64,000 nt of DNA from Streptomyces sp. WMMB303 (GCF_029351045.1 NZ_JARKIN010000001.1:6107001-6171000), one strand, 5' to 3'; positions 41,443-51,372 are shown, numbered from the stretch's first letter. Translations and numbers: made by a program. Notes: generated by a model from the sequence alone, not told the origin.

Positions 41443-43224
41443 TCACAGATCGTTGATCTTGAGGGACTTCTTCGCCTCCTGGTAGACGGTCTCGCCGTCC
41501 TTGCGCGACTTGCCCTCGGCGGGCATGTTCACGGTCAGCAGCCAGCGGATGCCCTTGTCGTTGACGTAGACCAGCTCGTGCCGGAACTTCTTCGCCTCCT
41601 TCGGCTCCCCGATGTCGGGTTTCGGCCGGAACGTGGTGGAGACCTCGGCCGCCTCCTGCCCCTGCTGCTTCGCCTCGGTGACCCGGGAGCGCACGTCCTC
41701 CATCGTGCTCGAGTAGTCCTCCTCCGCGCCCTCCTCGTAGAAGGTCTTCCAGGAGTTGGCCTCCTTGAGGGAGTTCTCCTCGATGTCCTTGCCGCTACGG
41801 GTCAGCTTCATGGAGACGACATCACCGGGGTCGGTGTAGGTCACGGCGCCGTCGTCCGCACTGCGCTCGTAGTCCTCCGGCACCGCCAGCCGGGCGCTCA
41901 CCCGCGCGTCCTCGTTCCGCGTCGTCCAGCCCTCCGGCGCCCCGTCGGCGGTGAGGACGAAGAACAGGGTGAGCGCGGCGGCCGCCGCGACGACCACACC
42001 GGCGGCGCCGAACTGCCACGGCCGGCTGGTGCGCAGCTTGCCGCCGAACCCGCGCAGTCCCCGGCCGACGCCGCTGCCGCCGTCGGTGGCACCGGCCTGC
42101 GGCCGCGGGGCCTGCTGGGGCGGACGGGCCACGTCCGTAAGGGTCTGCCGGATCTCCGCGGCGTCCGGGCGCAGCCCCGGCTCCCGGCTCAGCAGCCGGG
42201 TGAGCAGCATCCCGAACGCGCCGGAATCGCTCAACGCACGCGCCGGGCGCTGCGGTTCGGCCGAGAGCACGGCCTGAAGGGTCGCCGGGCTGTTGGAGCG
42301 GCGGAAGGGCGAGACCCCCTCGACCGCCGCGTACAGCACCACCCCGAGGGACCACAGGTCCGACTCCGGTCCCGGCCGCTGGCCCAGCACCCGCTCCGGC
42401 GCCACGAACTCCGGCGAGCCGACGAAGGCGCCGGTCTCGGTCAGCCCCTGCTCCCCCTGGACCGCGGCGATCCCGAAGTCGGTGAGCACGACCCGGTCGT
42501 ACCGGCCCAGCAGCACGTTGTCCGGCTTCACGTCGCGGTGCAGCACGCCCGTCGCGTGCGCCGCCTCCAGCGCCCCGGCGACGGCGAGCCCGATCCGGGC
42601 GGCCTCGCGCGCCCCGATGGTGCCCTCGTTCAGCACATCCGCCAGCGAACGTCCCTGGACCAGCTCCATGACGATCCACGGCTGCTCGTTCTCCACCGCG
42701 ACATCGTGGATCGTCACCACGGAAGGGTGGTCGATCCGCGCGGCCGTCCGCGCCTCCCGGCGCATCCGGGCGTACATCGTCTCGCGCTCCTGCGCGGAGA
42801 GATGGTCGGGCAGCCGCGGCTCCTTGACCGCCACGTCCCGGTCCACCACCTCGTCGTGCGCCCGCCACACCGTGCCCATGCCGCCGTGCCCCAGCCGGGC
42901 CGTCAGCCGGTACCGGCCGCCGATCAGCCGCCCCGTCCCCGGCTCGGCGCCCTGCTCGGACGACGGGGCCGCGGCGATCTCCGTGGGCTCGTAGGCACCG
43001 GGCGCGGGACGGTGCTGCCCGGCCTGCTGCCCGGCCTGCGGGACGCCGGAGGGCGAGGCGGGCGCGGACGGCCCGGACGGCGCACCGGGTGCCGGGGACG
43101 GCGGGGGCGGGGCGGACGACGCCGACTGCGCGGGCACCCCGGGGTGCCGCCCCGCCGGTGCCCCCGCGGGCGGCTGCAGCCCATAACTGGTCGACTCGTC
43201 CAACCCGTCCCCCTCGTTCGCCAT
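41443..43224 (-). CDS. membrane-anchored Ser/Thr protein kinase
   Basis: 593 residues. A Pro/Ala-rich N-terminus of about 100 residues precedes a complete Hanks-type kinase: glycine loop LGHGGMGTVWRA (111-122), Lys134 in VAVKE, catalytic loop HRDVKPDNVLL (229-239), DFG at 249-251, APERV and SDLWSLGVVLY. A linker leads to one transmembrane helix (about 405-425) and a C-terminal extracytoplasmic domain of about 165 residues without PASTA repeats. It should autophosphorylate and signal from an external sensor domain. It is one of three consecutive kinase-family genes on this strand, with similar layouts and homologous C-terminal domains (RxxxYxxGxGR... YP-type motifs), suggesting duplication. 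Confidence 0.95.
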   Translation of the reverse strand: MANEGDGLDESTSYGLQPPAGAPAGRHPGVPAQSASSAPPPPSPAPGAPSGPSAPASPSGVPQAGQQAGQHRPAPGAYEPTEIAAAPSSEQGAEPGTGRLIGGRYRLTARLGHGGMGTVWRAHDEVVDRDVAVKEPRLPDHLSAQERETMYARMRREARTAARIDHPSVVTIHDVAVENEQPWIVMELVQGRSLADVLNEGTIGAREAARIGLAVAGALEAAHATGVLHRDVKPDNVLLGRYDRVVLTDFGIAAVQGEQGLTETGAFVGSPEFVAPERVLGQRPGPESDLWSLGVVLYAAVEGVSPFRRSNSPATLQAVLSAEPQRPARALSDSGAFGMLLTRLLSREPGLRPDAAEIRQTLTDVARPPQQAPRPQAGATDGGSGVGRGLRGFGGKLRTSRPWQFGAAGVVVAAAAALTLFFVLTADGAPEGWTTRNEDARVSARLAVPEDYERSADDGAVTYTDPGDVVSMKLTRSGKDIEENSLKEANSWKTFYEEGAEEDYSSTMEDVRSRVTEAKQQGQEAAEVSTTFRPKPDIGEPKEAKKFRHELVYVNDKGIRWLLTVNMPAEGKSRKDGETVYQEAKKSLKINDL

Positions 43225-43328
43225 GCACCCACCATTACCGTGCTGGGCAACGCGATCGCCACTTTGTTCACAGACCTGTGACGTGGGCTTGTGCCGTGGG
43301 CCTCCGGGAGGGCCGAGGCGCCGCGGGG

Positions 43329-46300
43329 TCAGCGCGCGGCGGTCGGGCGGTAGGTGTCGGCCACGGCCTCGAAGTGCCGGTCGATCTCCGCCTTGTGGCC
43401 CTTGGAACCGAGCACGAGCAGCAGGTGGTAGCGGCCGTCCACGATCATCGCCCGGTTGCGCGCGTACACCTGGCGTCCTCCGGGCTCCCGCCAGGAGAAG
43501 GTGCCCTCGGCCATCGCCCGGTCCCCGACGTCGATGCGCCGCAGCCCGCCGGTGCTCGCCCAGTCCGCGGCCCGGTACGCGGCCAGCTCCGGCTCGTCCT
43601 CGCTCTGGTAGGCCATCGGATCCTTGCCGAACTTCCCGGTGCCATCCCGGCCGTTGACGACGACCATCTCGACCTCGCCGCCGTTGTAGCGCACCTGCCC
43701 GCGCCCGTTCGCGGAACGGCGGTCCCACTCCTCCGGCACGGCGATCCGGAATCCGGCCGGATCACGGCTGATCCGGTACCCGTCGGGTGCCCCGGGCCCG
43801 GTGGCGGGCGCGGAACTCCCGTCACCCCTGTCGCTCTTGCCGTCCTTGTTACCCTCGTTGCCCTTGCCCTCGTCGCTCTTGTCGCCCTCGCCGGCTCCGT
43901 CGTCGGACCCGCCGTCCCGCTTCCCCTCCGGTGCGGGACCCGGGTCGCGCTCCTCCGGCACCACGACCGAGCCGCGCTGGTTGTCCTTCCCCTGCTCGCC
44001 GCCGGGCAGGAACCAGGCGACGAACGCCACCGCCGCCGCCATGCCGAGCAGTATCAGCGTCAGGACGAGCACCCCGAGCCGCCGCGGGCCGCCGCCGCGC
44101 CTCCGGTCCGGGCCCTGGTTCCGGTCCGGACTCCGGTCCGGGTCGCCTCCCAGATCGCGGTCCGGGTCGCCTGCCGGGCTGCGGTCCGGGGCCCGCCCGC
44201 GCCGAGGACGCTGGTGTCCAGCCGGCTCCGCGCGCTCGGTGTAGGGCGCCTGCTCGTGGTGCGATGCCGGTTCCGGCTCGCGGGGCGCCGCCGATTCCGG
44301 CTCACGTCCGCGCCGCCGCACTCCCGCGGCCCGCTTCCGCCACCGCCGGCGCACCAGTTCGCCGCGGCGCCGCACGATCGGCAGCCGATGCGGATCGGCG
44401 GGTGCGCCCGGATCCAGGGTGAGCGGCGCCGTGACGGTCCGCAGGCCCACATCCGGCTCCGGGGCCGAACGGATGAGGGAGCGCAGCCAGCCCCGCAGCT
44501 CCTCGAAGTCCGGCCGCTCGGTCGGGTCCTGGCGCATCAGCGACTCGACCACCGGGCGCAGCGGTCCGCAGTCCTCCGCGAACGCGGGCGGCTCCGCACA
44601 CACCATCTGTACCAACTCGGGCGCACTGTCCTCCGGGTAGGGCGCATGGCCCTGCACGCACCGGAAGAGCAGCACGCCCAGCGCCCACAGGTCGGCGGCC
44701 GGTCCCACCGGCGGCGCCAGCCGCCAGTTCTCGTACACCGGCCCCGCCTGCTCCGGTGCCCAGCGCTCGGTGACCGGCCCGACCACCGTCGTACGGGCGT
44801 GCCGGGCCCGCTCAGCCGCCAGTGCGGTCGCCGGCCCCCGGTAGCGGCTGTCGGCCGCCTCCGCACCACCCCAGACCACCTCGTCCTGCCCCGGGTATCC
44901 CCTGCCGCTCTCCCAGGCCGCCTCGTCCGGGCCCGGGTATCCCTCCTCGCTCTCCCAGGCCGCCTCACCGGGGGCTGCGGGCCCCTCCCCCACCGGTTCG
45001 GGCCCGGTCTCGCCGACGGCGTACCCGCGGGGGGCCTGGACCCGCGCCGGCGGCCCCGCCGTCCACGGCGCCGGCACGCTGCGGGTACCGGCGGGCCGGG
45101 GGCCGGGCAGCGCCGTGGGGCCGGTGCCGGGAGGGCCGTCCGGAACGGTGCCGTCGCCGGCTTCGCCGTACCGGGCGGAAGCGGCGTCCGGCGCCGGAGC
45201 CGGCCCGCCGGGGGCGGAACGGTCGAACGGCGGGGGCACGCCGTAGGGGCCCGCCGCATGCGGGCCGTAGATCTCGTCGCGTTCGACCTGGCGCGCCTCG
45301 CCCCCGGTCAGTTCGTCGGGGTGCACCTCGTCCTCGGCGGACGGCAGCCAGCGCACGTCGTCGTCGAGCGTGTGCGCCGGGCCGTGGTCCGCGGGGCCGC
45401 CGTCCGGGCGGGTGGACCACCAGTCGGTGCCCGGCAGCGGCCGGTCGGCCTCGCCCTCGTCACGGGCACGCAGCGCCGCGTCCCGGGTGTCGGCCACCGC
45501 GCGCTGCGCTCCTTCGCGGTACGCGGCGATCGCGCCGCGGCGCGCCGCCCGCGTGGAGACCTCGTCGGCAGGGCCCTCCCGGTCCGGCAGCCGCCCGCCG
45601 TGCGGACCGGGCGCCTCCGGTGGACCGGGCACGTCCTCCTGCGGCTCGATCCCCTCCCAACCGAAGATGCCGCGACGCCGCTCCTCGGTGCCCGGCACGT
45701 CCGCCGCGTGGCCGCCGTCCCGTGCGGTGAAGCCCTCGGGCAGCCGCTCCCCGGTCCAGGTGGCGGGCTGCGGTGCCGGGGCGGACGCGGGACCGGCTTC
45801 CGCTCCGGCCGCTCGCCCGTGCCGGGTACCACCGACCGGGGGCGCACCCGGCACGTCCGCGGCGGCGCGCGTGGAACCGGGTGCGGCGGGTCCGTGCGGG
45901 GGACCGGCCTGCGCGGCCGGCTCGGGATCGTCCGGCGCGGGCGGGGGCAGCGGGTCGTAGCCGCACAGTGCCTCCTCGGCGGCCCCCACCGCGAGCCCGG
46001 TGAGGACCGCGCGCCCGTCCTCGCAGACGAGCACCGTGCGGGCCGTGATGTTGCGGTGCACCCAGCCGTGCGCGTGCACGATCCGCAGGGCGGCCAGCAG
46101 GTCGGCGGCGATCTCGGCGGCGCGGTGCGCGCCCAGCGGGCGTTCGGCCAGCAGGGCCGCCAGGGGCCGGGCGGGCACCGACTCGCTCACTATCCACAGC
46201 CCGTCGTCCTCGACGAAGACGTCGAAGATCTGGTCGAGCCTGGGGTGGTCCGGAAGCTGCGCGGCGGCGACGGCGGCCTCCATCGCCCTGCGGACCGCGG

Positions 46301-46559
46301 GGTCCGCAGGGCGCCGGGTCAGCTGCGGGCCACTGCCGCGCGATCCGCCGTCCGGGCCCCGGCCGGGGGCGCCGTAGCCCTCGTCCACCACCTCGGCCTC
46401 GACGACCTCGGGCAACGGAACCTGGCGGACGAGGACTTCCTGACCGCTGGCGATGTCCCACGCGGGGGACTCGGCGAGTTCGTACGCGTCGGCAGGGGGC
46501 AGGGGAAGGCGGTAGCGGTCGACGAGCAGCCGACCGGTGTACTCCGCGTGCTCCTTCAC
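43329..46559 (-). CDS. membrane-anchored pseudokinase
   Basis: 1076 residues from GTG 46559 (GGGAGGG upstream). The N-terminal domain is a protein-kinase fold that has lost its catalytic residues. The glycine loop is missing, the VAIK lysine is Arg45 (VLVRQV), the HRD motif is H168-R169-N170 (WVHRNITARTVLV), and the DFG region reads LTGLAVG. A 380-residue disordered stretch (Pro, Gly, Arg, Asp) leads to a second kinase-like C-lobe segment (WALGVLLFRCVQGHAPYPED, MRQDPTERPDFEELRGWLRS), so the kinase domain appears split by the insertion. Then come one helix (LVLTLILLGMAAAVAFVAWFL) and a C-terminal sensor domain. It lies between two intact kinases and may act as their scaffold or regulator (inference). 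Confidence 0.88.
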   Translation of the reverse strand: MKEHAEYTGRLLVDRYRLPLPPADAYELAESPAWDIASGQEVLVRQVPLPEVVEAEVVDEGYGAPGRGPDGGSRGSGPQLTRRPADPAVRRAMEAAVAAAQLPDHPRLDQIFDVFVEDDGLWIVSESVPARPLAALLAERPLGAHRAAEIAADLLAALRIVHAHGWVHRNITARTVLVCEDGRAVLTGLAVGAAEEALCGYDPLPPPAPDDPEPAAQAGPPHGPAAPGSTRAAADVPGAPPVGGTRHGRAAGAEAGPASAPAPQPATWTGERLPEGFTARDGGHAADVPGTEERRRGIFGWEGIEPQEDVPGPPEAPGPHGGRLPDREGPADEVSTRAARRGAIAAYREGAQRAVADTRDAALRARDEGEADRPLPGTDWWSTRPDGGPADHGPAHTLDDDVRWLPSAEDEVHPDELTGGEARQVERDEIYGPHAAGPYGVPPPFDRSAPGGPAPAPDAASARYGEAGDGTVPDGPPGTGPTALPGPRPAGTRSVPAPWTAGPPARVQAPRGYAVGETGPEPVGEGPAAPGEAAWESEEGYPGPDEAAWESGRGYPGQDEVVWGGAEAADSRYRGPATALAAERARHARTTVVGPVTERWAPEQAGPVYENWRLAPPVGPAADLWALGVLLFRCVQGHAPYPEDSAPELVQMVCAEPPAFAEDCGPLRPVVESLMRQDPTERPDFEELRGWLRSLIRSAPEPDVGLRTVTAPLTLDPGAPADPHRLPIVRRRGELVRRRWRKRAAGVRRRGREPESAAPREPEPASHHEQAPYTERAEPAGHQRPRRGRAPDRSPAGDPDRDLGGDPDRSPDRNQGPDRRRGGGPRRLGVLVLTLILLGMAAAVAFVAWFLPGGEQGKDNQRGSVVVPEERDPGPAPEGKRDGGSDDGAGEGDKSDEGKGNEGNKDGKSDRGDGSSAPATGPGAPDGYRISRDPAGFRIAVPEEWDRRSANGRGQVRYNGGEVEMVVVNGRDGTGKFGKDPMAYQSEDEPELAAYRAADWASTGGLRRIDVGDRAMAEGTFSWREPGGRQVYARNRAMIVDGRYHLLLVLGSKGHKAEIDRHFEAVADTYRPTAAR

Positions 46560-46845
46560 GACGCCCTCCCCACCGCGCGCGAGACCGCCAATTCCGTTCG
46601 GTTCCGGCCTTCTTGCGGATAGCTACGGTCCGCGTCCTTCACAATACGTCCGGGAACCGGCTACGTCACCGCGCGTCGGCGGTCCGGTCCGCCGTCCTGA
46701 CGGTTCCCCGGGCCGTTCCGGTGCGGCGTGGGCGCAGCCCGCGCACAGCGGGCGCGTGCCCCCGCACTCGTGCGCCGGGCGGATGCTCCGGGCGCGCACG
46801 GACTCGTACGGCGGGACTGGTCAGATATCGGAACCGAGGCGTCGG

Positions 46846-46889
46846 TCTGTCGTCAGCTGCCCGGCCGATCTGTCGTCAGCTGCCCGGCC
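46846..46889. repeat. 21-bp direct repeat downstream of the third kinase
   Basis: TCTGTCGTCAGCTGCCCGGC plus one C occurs at 46846-46866 and again at 46869-46889, separated by 2 nt. It lies just past the stop of the kinase at 46908, in the 350-bp gap before the pseudokinase gene. A recent tandem duplication or a binding site is possible. Confidence 0.7.
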
Positions 46890-46907
46890 CGAAGCCCCGT
46901 GCGCCCG

Positions 46908-49214
46908 TCAGGCGCTCGGCTCGAAGGTCCGGAACGCGGCCTTCCGGAGCGTCGTGCACGCCTTGTCCTCCCAGGCGTCGGCCTTGCAGGTGATGAGTAT
47001 CGCGTAGCCGTTCTTGCCGTCGACCTTGAAGCCGCGGTCGAGCGCGTGCACCTTCGTGCCGTTCTCCTTGCGCAGGAACTGCCAGTCGGCCACGGTCGGG
47101 TAGTCGCGCCACTCGACCTCCTCGATGCCGAGCGACTTGTAGCCGGAGCTGGAGCCCTTGACCGCGGACTCCAGGTCGCGCCAGGCCCCGGCGGCATCGC
47201 CGCCGGGGCTGCTGGTGTGGTCGATCTGGATCCGCGGATAACCGCCGCCGGGCGGAGCGTACTTGCGGCCCGAGTTCTTGCCCGCTATCCCGGCGGGCTT
47301 CCAGTCCTCGGGCAGGGCGACGGAGAAGTGGAACCTGCTGTCCTTGACCAGCGCGTACCCGTCGGGCAGCGCGGAGCCGTCCTTCTCGCCCTTCTTGTCG
47401 TCCTTCCCGCCCTCGCCCTTGTCCTCGCCGCTGCTCCGCCCCTCGTCACCGTCGGAGGTGTCCCCGTCCTCCCCTGCCTTCCCGGCTGTGGCCTGCTCGC
47501 CCTCGCGGGTGCCGCCTCCGCCGTTCTCGGCGCTGCTGTCGGCCGCGCCGGACGCCTTGCCGCCGCCGTCACCACCGCTGTTCACCACGATCAGCACGAT
47601 GACCAGGACGACGGCGAGCACGGCAGCCGCCGCGATCGCCAGCGTCCGGGGCGAGAGACCCTTGCGCAGCTCGGGCAGCTCCCGCAGGTCGCGCAGCGAG
47701 GTGATCGCGCCACTGCCCCCGCTCTCCGGCGGCAGCGCCCTGCCGCCGCTGCCCGGCCCCGGCAGCGGACCACCGCCGGAACCGGCTCCGGCACCAGACC
47801 CGGTGCCGGAGTCGGAGGAGCCCGCCGGCCCCTCGGACGCCCCGGAGCCCTGTGCATCGGCCGCGCCAGCACCGGAGCCCGCCGCATCACCGCTCTTCCG
47901 GCCCCGGGTCCCGCCCGGTGCCGCGGACGGCGACGCCGAGGGGTGCGGTGGTGCCGGGGGCGGCGAGGGCGTCGCGGAGGCGGCACCGGAGGAAGTGCCA
48001 CGCCGGGAGCCCGGGCGGGCGGGAGGGGCGGCATCGGCGGACGTGCCGTCCGTGCCGCCGCCCCGGGCCGGGGAGCTGGAGCCGGGGCGTTCCGGGGCTC
48101 CGGTGGTGTTCGCGGCGGCCGAGCCGGCGCCCACGGCACCCGCCGCGTTGCGGACCGACTTCAGGGCGCCCCGCAGGCGTTCGCCGGAACCGGTGCCCTC
48201 CGAGCGGCGCTTGCGCCTGCCGCCGGTGGTCCCGGCGCTGTAGGCGGGGCCGCTCGCGCCGGCGCCGCCGGCCGCTGCGGCCGAGCCCTTGCCGCCCGGT
48301 GCGGCCGCGGGCGGCACCGGAGGCAGGACGGAGGTGCGCTCGGCGCGGCTCTCGGCGTCCCGTCCGCCGGACGGGTCCAGGGGGCTGCGGTGCCCGGAGG
48401 CGACCGGCTCCAGCAGCAGCCGCGCCCCGTTCACATCGAGCCGCTTCTCCGGCTCCTTGACCAGCAGTCCGGCGATGACCTCGCGCAGTTCGCCCGCGTG
48501 TTCGGGATACGGCACGGGTTCGGTCATCACAGCCGTCAGGGTGGAGATGGCCGAGCCCTTGTCGTAGGGGGGATGGCCCTCGACGGCGGCGAACAGCAGG
48601 CCGCCCAGCGACCACAGGTCGGCGGGCGGGCCCGGGGGCTTGCCCCGCGCCCGCTCGGGAGAGATGTAGGAGGGAGCGCCGACGAGCATGCCGGTGGAGG
48701 TGACGGAGGGGTCGCCCTCGACCTTGGCGATGCCGAAGTCGGTGAGGACCACCCGGCCGGTGCCGTCCTCCAGCAGTACGTTGGAGGGCTTCACGTCGCG
48801 GTGCAGGATGCCCTCGCGGTGGGCCGCGCGGAGCACGTCGAGGATGGCGAGGCCGACCTCGGCCGCGCGCTGCGGGTTCAGCGGGCCGTCGTTCTTGATC
48901 TTGTCGCCCAGGGAGCGGCCCTCGACCAGCTCCATGACGATCCACGGCCGGCTGTCCTCGTTGACGACGTCGAAGACGGTGACGGCGCTGCCGCTGCGGA
49001 TCCTCGCGATGGCCTTGGCCTCACGCAGGGTGCGGGTGATGAGCCGCTGCTTCTCCTCCTCGTCCACGCTGGAGGGGAAACGGAGCTCCTTCACGGCGAC
49101 CCGGCGGCCCAGGACTTCGTCCTCGCCGCGCCAGACAGTGCCCATACCGCCGCGCCCGAGGACCTCCCCGAGCCGATAGCGCCCGCCTACCAGCCGTCCC
49201 GCGTCCTCGCTCAT
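46908..49214 (-). CDS. membrane-anchored Ser/Thr protein kinase
   Basis: 768 residues from ATG 49214 with AAGGGG just upstream. The kinase domain starts at the N-terminus: LGRGGMGTVWRG (19-30), Lys42 in VAVKE, HRDVKPSNVLL (138-148), DFG at 159-161, SPERARG and ADLWSLGGLLF. A long low-complexity region (Gly, Ser, Ala, Pro) runs to about residue 540, followed by a transmembrane helix (LAIAAAAVLAVVLVIVLIVV) and an extracytoplasmic domain whose tail (VEWRDYPTVADWQFLRKENG, KADAWEDKACTTL) is shared in type with the other two kinases. It is catalytically complete, unlike the neighbour at 43329. It forms the first gene of the three-kinase array after glpD. Confidence 0.95.
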   Translation of the reverse strand: MSEDAGRLVGGRYRLGEVLGRGGMGTVWRGEDEVLGRRVAVKELRFPSSVDEEEKQRLITRTLREAKAIARIRSGSAVTVFDVVNEDSRPWIVMELVEGRSLGDKIKNDGPLNPQRAAEVGLAILDVLRAAHREGILHRDVKPSNVLLEDGTGRVVLTDFGIAKVEGDPSVTSTGMLVGAPSYISPERARGKPPGPPADLWSLGGLLFAAVEGHPPYDKGSAISTLTAVMTEPVPYPEHAGELREVIAGLLVKEPEKRLDVNGARLLLEPVASGHRSPLDPSGGRDAESRAERTSVLPPVPPAAAPGGKGSAAAAGGAGASGPAYSAGTTGGRRKRRSEGTGSGERLRGALKSVRNAAGAVGAGSAAANTTGAPERPGSSSPARGGGTDGTSADAAPPARPGSRRGTSSGAASATPSPPPAPPHPSASPSAAPGGTRGRKSGDAAGSGAGAADAQGSGASEGPAGSSDSGTGSGAGAGSGGGPLPGPGSGGRALPPESGGSGAITSLRDLRELPELRKGLSPRTLAIAAAAVLAVVLVIVLIVVNSGGDGGGKASGAADSSAENGGGGTREGEQATAGKAGEDGDTSDGDEGRSSGEDKGEGGKDDKKGEKDGSALPDGYALVKDSRFHFSVALPEDWKPAGIAGKNSGRKYAPPGGGYPRIQIDHTSSPGGDAAGAWRDLESAVKGSSSGYKSLGIEEVEWRDYPTVADWQFLRKENGTKVHALDRGFKVDGKNGYAILITCKADAWEDKACTTLRKAAFRTFEPSA

Positions 49215-49433
49215 GAATCCCCTTGTGTCCCCTCTGCGTGAGAGCCCGCCCCCGGCAGAGCCTTCATTGTGAACCATCACCCCGACAAGACGTGTACGGG
49301 GGCAGCACAGTTACACCACAGCCCCACCACTCCTCACCGGGGTTCACACGCCCAACAGTCGTCGCGGCCATGACCAGCCCAACGGGGGACCCGCGACGGG
49401 CCCCCCGGCGCCGCGGCGCTCCCGCGCAGCCGG

Positions 49434-51140
49434 CTACACGGGCACGATGTCGGGTGCCCCCAACCGCGCGGCGTCCGCCGTCTGGTCGTCCGGCTGAAGC
49501 TGCGACTCGCGCTCCGCCTCGACCCGCTTCTGGTAGTGCTCGACCTCCCGGTCCACCTGGTCGGAATCCCAGCCCAGCACCGGTGCCATCAACTCGGCGC
49601 ACTCCCGTGCGCTCCGTGCGCCCCGGTCGAAGGTCTCGATGGAGATGCGCGTGCGGCGGGTCAGCACGTCGTCCAGATGACGGGCCCCCTCGTGCGTGCA
49701 GGCGTAGACGACCTCCGCCTTGAGGTAGTCGTCGGCGGCGGGCAGCGGCTCGCGCAGCGCGGGTTCCTTCGCGATCAGGTCGAGCACCTCCTCCGTCATC
49801 GAGCCGTAGCGGCCCAGCAGATGCTCCACCCGGGCCACATGCAGTCCGGCACGCTGCGCCAGGCGCGCGCGTCCGTTCCACAGCGCGGCGTACCCCTCGG
49901 CCCCGGCCAGCCGCACCTCCTCGGTGACGCACTCGGCGACCCGGTGGTGGAGTCCGTGCACCGCCTCGTCCACCGCGTCCTTGGCCATCACCCGGTAGGT
50001 CGTGTACTTGCCGCCCGCGACGACGACGAGCCCGGGCACCGGGTGGGCCACCGTGTGCTCGCGGGACAGCTTGCTCGTCGCCTCCGACTCGCCCGCCAGC
50101 AGCGGCCGCAGGCCCGCGTAGACGCCCTCCACGTCGTCCCGCGTCAGCGGGACCGCCAGCACCTCGTTGACGTGGTCGAGCAGGTAGTCGATGTCGGCGC
50201 TGGAGGCGGCCGGGTGCGCCTTGTCCAGGTCCCAGCCGGTGTCCGTGGTGCCGATGATCCAGTGCCGGCCCCACGGAATGACGAACAGCACGCTCTTCTC
50301 CGTCCGGAGGATGAGCCCGGTCGTGGAGTTGATGCGGTCCTTGGGGACGACGAGATGGATGCCCTTGGAGGCGCGGACGTGGAACTGGCCCCGCTCGGCG
50401 ATCAGCCCCTGGGTGTCGTCCGTCCACACGCCGGTCGCGTTGACGACCTGACGGGCCCGCACCTCGTACTCGCCGCCCTGCTCCAGATCCTCGATCCGGG
50501 CGCCGACGACACGTTCACCCTCCCGCAGGAAGCCGACCACCCGCGCACGGTTGGCCGCGCGCGCCCCGTACTCCGCCGCCGTGCGCACCAGCGTGGCGAC
50601 GAAGCGGGCGTCGTCCACCTGCGCGTCGTAGTACTGCAGCGCACCCACCAACGCCCCCTTCTTCAACGCGGGAGCGGCCCGCAGCGCATGACGGCGCGAG
50701 AGATGGCGGTGCCTCGGCAGACCGCGGCCGTGCCCGGAGGAGACCGACATGACGTCGTACATCGCCACGCCGGTGCCCGCGTACAGCCGCTCCCAGCCGC
50801 GGTGCTGCAACGGGTAGAGGAACGGAACCGGCTTGACCAGATGCGGCGCCAGCCGCTCCAGCAGCAGCCCGCGTTCCTTGAGCGCCTCGCGCACCAGTGC
50901 GAAATCCAGCATCTCCAGATAGCGCAGACCGCCGTGGATGAGCTTGCTGGAGCGGCTGGAGGTACCCGACGCCCAGTCACGGGCCTCCACGATCCCGGTG
51001 GACAGGCCGCGGGTGACCGCGTCCAGCGCCGTACCCGCGCCGACGATGCCGCCACCGACCACCAGCACGTCGAGTTCGGTCTCGGCCATCCTCGCCAGCG
51101 CGTCCGCGCGCTGCTCCGGTCCCAGTGCCGCTGTCCTCAC
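49434..51140 (-). CDS. glpD: aerobic glycerol-3-phosphate dehydrogenase
   Basis: 568 residues, typical for the family. It is an FAD enzyme of the membrane surface that oxidises glycerol-3-phosphate to dihydroxyacetone phosphate and feeds the quinone pool. N-terminal FAD motif LDVLVVGGGIVGAGTALDAV, then the SSRSSKLIHGGLRYLE signature, IPWGRHWIIGTTDTGW and GLRPLLAGES of the substrate side, and a helical C-terminal domain. GTG 51140 is favoured because TGGGAGGCAGCA precedes it. Upstream in-frame extensions to 51857 are shadow sequence of the divergent gene. It is divergent from the nucleotide-sugar dehydrogenase and marks the right edge of core genes before the RiPP cluster. Confidence 0.97.
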   Translation of the reverse strand: MRTAALGPEQRADALARMAETELDVLVVGGGIVGAGTALDAVTRGLSTGIVEARDWASGTSSRSSKLIHGGLRYLEMLDFALVREALKERGLLLERLAPHLVKPVPFLYPLQHRGWERLYAGTGVAMYDVMSVSSGHGRGLPRHRHLSRRHALRAAPALKKGALVGALQYYDAQVDDARFVATLVRTAAEYGARAANRARVVGFLREGERVVGARIEDLEQGGEYEVRARQVVNATGVWTDDTQGLIAERGQFHVRASKGIHLVVPKDRINSTTGLILRTEKSVLFVIPWGRHWIIGTTDTGWDLDKAHPAASSADIDYLLDHVNEVLAVPLTRDDVEGVYAGLRPLLAGESEATSKLSREHTVAHPVPGLVVVAGGKYTTYRVMAKDAVDEAVHGLHHRVAECVTEEVRLAGAEGYAALWNGRARLAQRAGLHVARVEHLLGRYGSMTEEVLDLIAKEPALREPLPAADDYLKAEVVYACTHEGARHLDDVLTRRTRISIETFDRGARSARECAELMAPVLGWDSDQVDREVEHYQKRVEAERESQLQPDDQTADAARLGAPDIVPV

Positions 51141-51269
51141 TGCTGCCTCCCATGCTGCTCGACTGGTGCTCGTCAGTACTCGGACACCGCCCCCGTGGTC
51201 CCCCTGACGATGGTCCCCCATTCCCGCGACTTTGGCCGAGCCTCGGCCCCGCTGAGTGCGCAATCCGAC

Positions 51270-51299
51270 TTGTCTGTCATATGGGCTCTTAACCTTAAT
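51270..51299 (+). promoter_or_regulatory. possible promoter of the nucleotide-sugar dehydrogenase gene
   Basis: TTGTCT (51270-51275) and CTTAAT (51294-51299), with an 18-nt spacer, lie in an unusually AT-rich patch 75 nt before the ATG at 51373. The match to the sigma-70-type consensus is moderate. The same patch could serve glpD on the other strand. Confidence 0.4.
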
Positions 51300-51372
51300 T
51301 TGCGCCGCTCGCCACTCCCGGTGCTGCCCGGGGACGGAACCGGGACGATAAGGGGAAGGGAAGACCGCTGTC

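Noticed and set aside
41443-49214. PASTA-domain (PknB/StkP) classification of the kinases
   Set aside because: The extracytoplasmic parts lack recognisable PASTA repeats.
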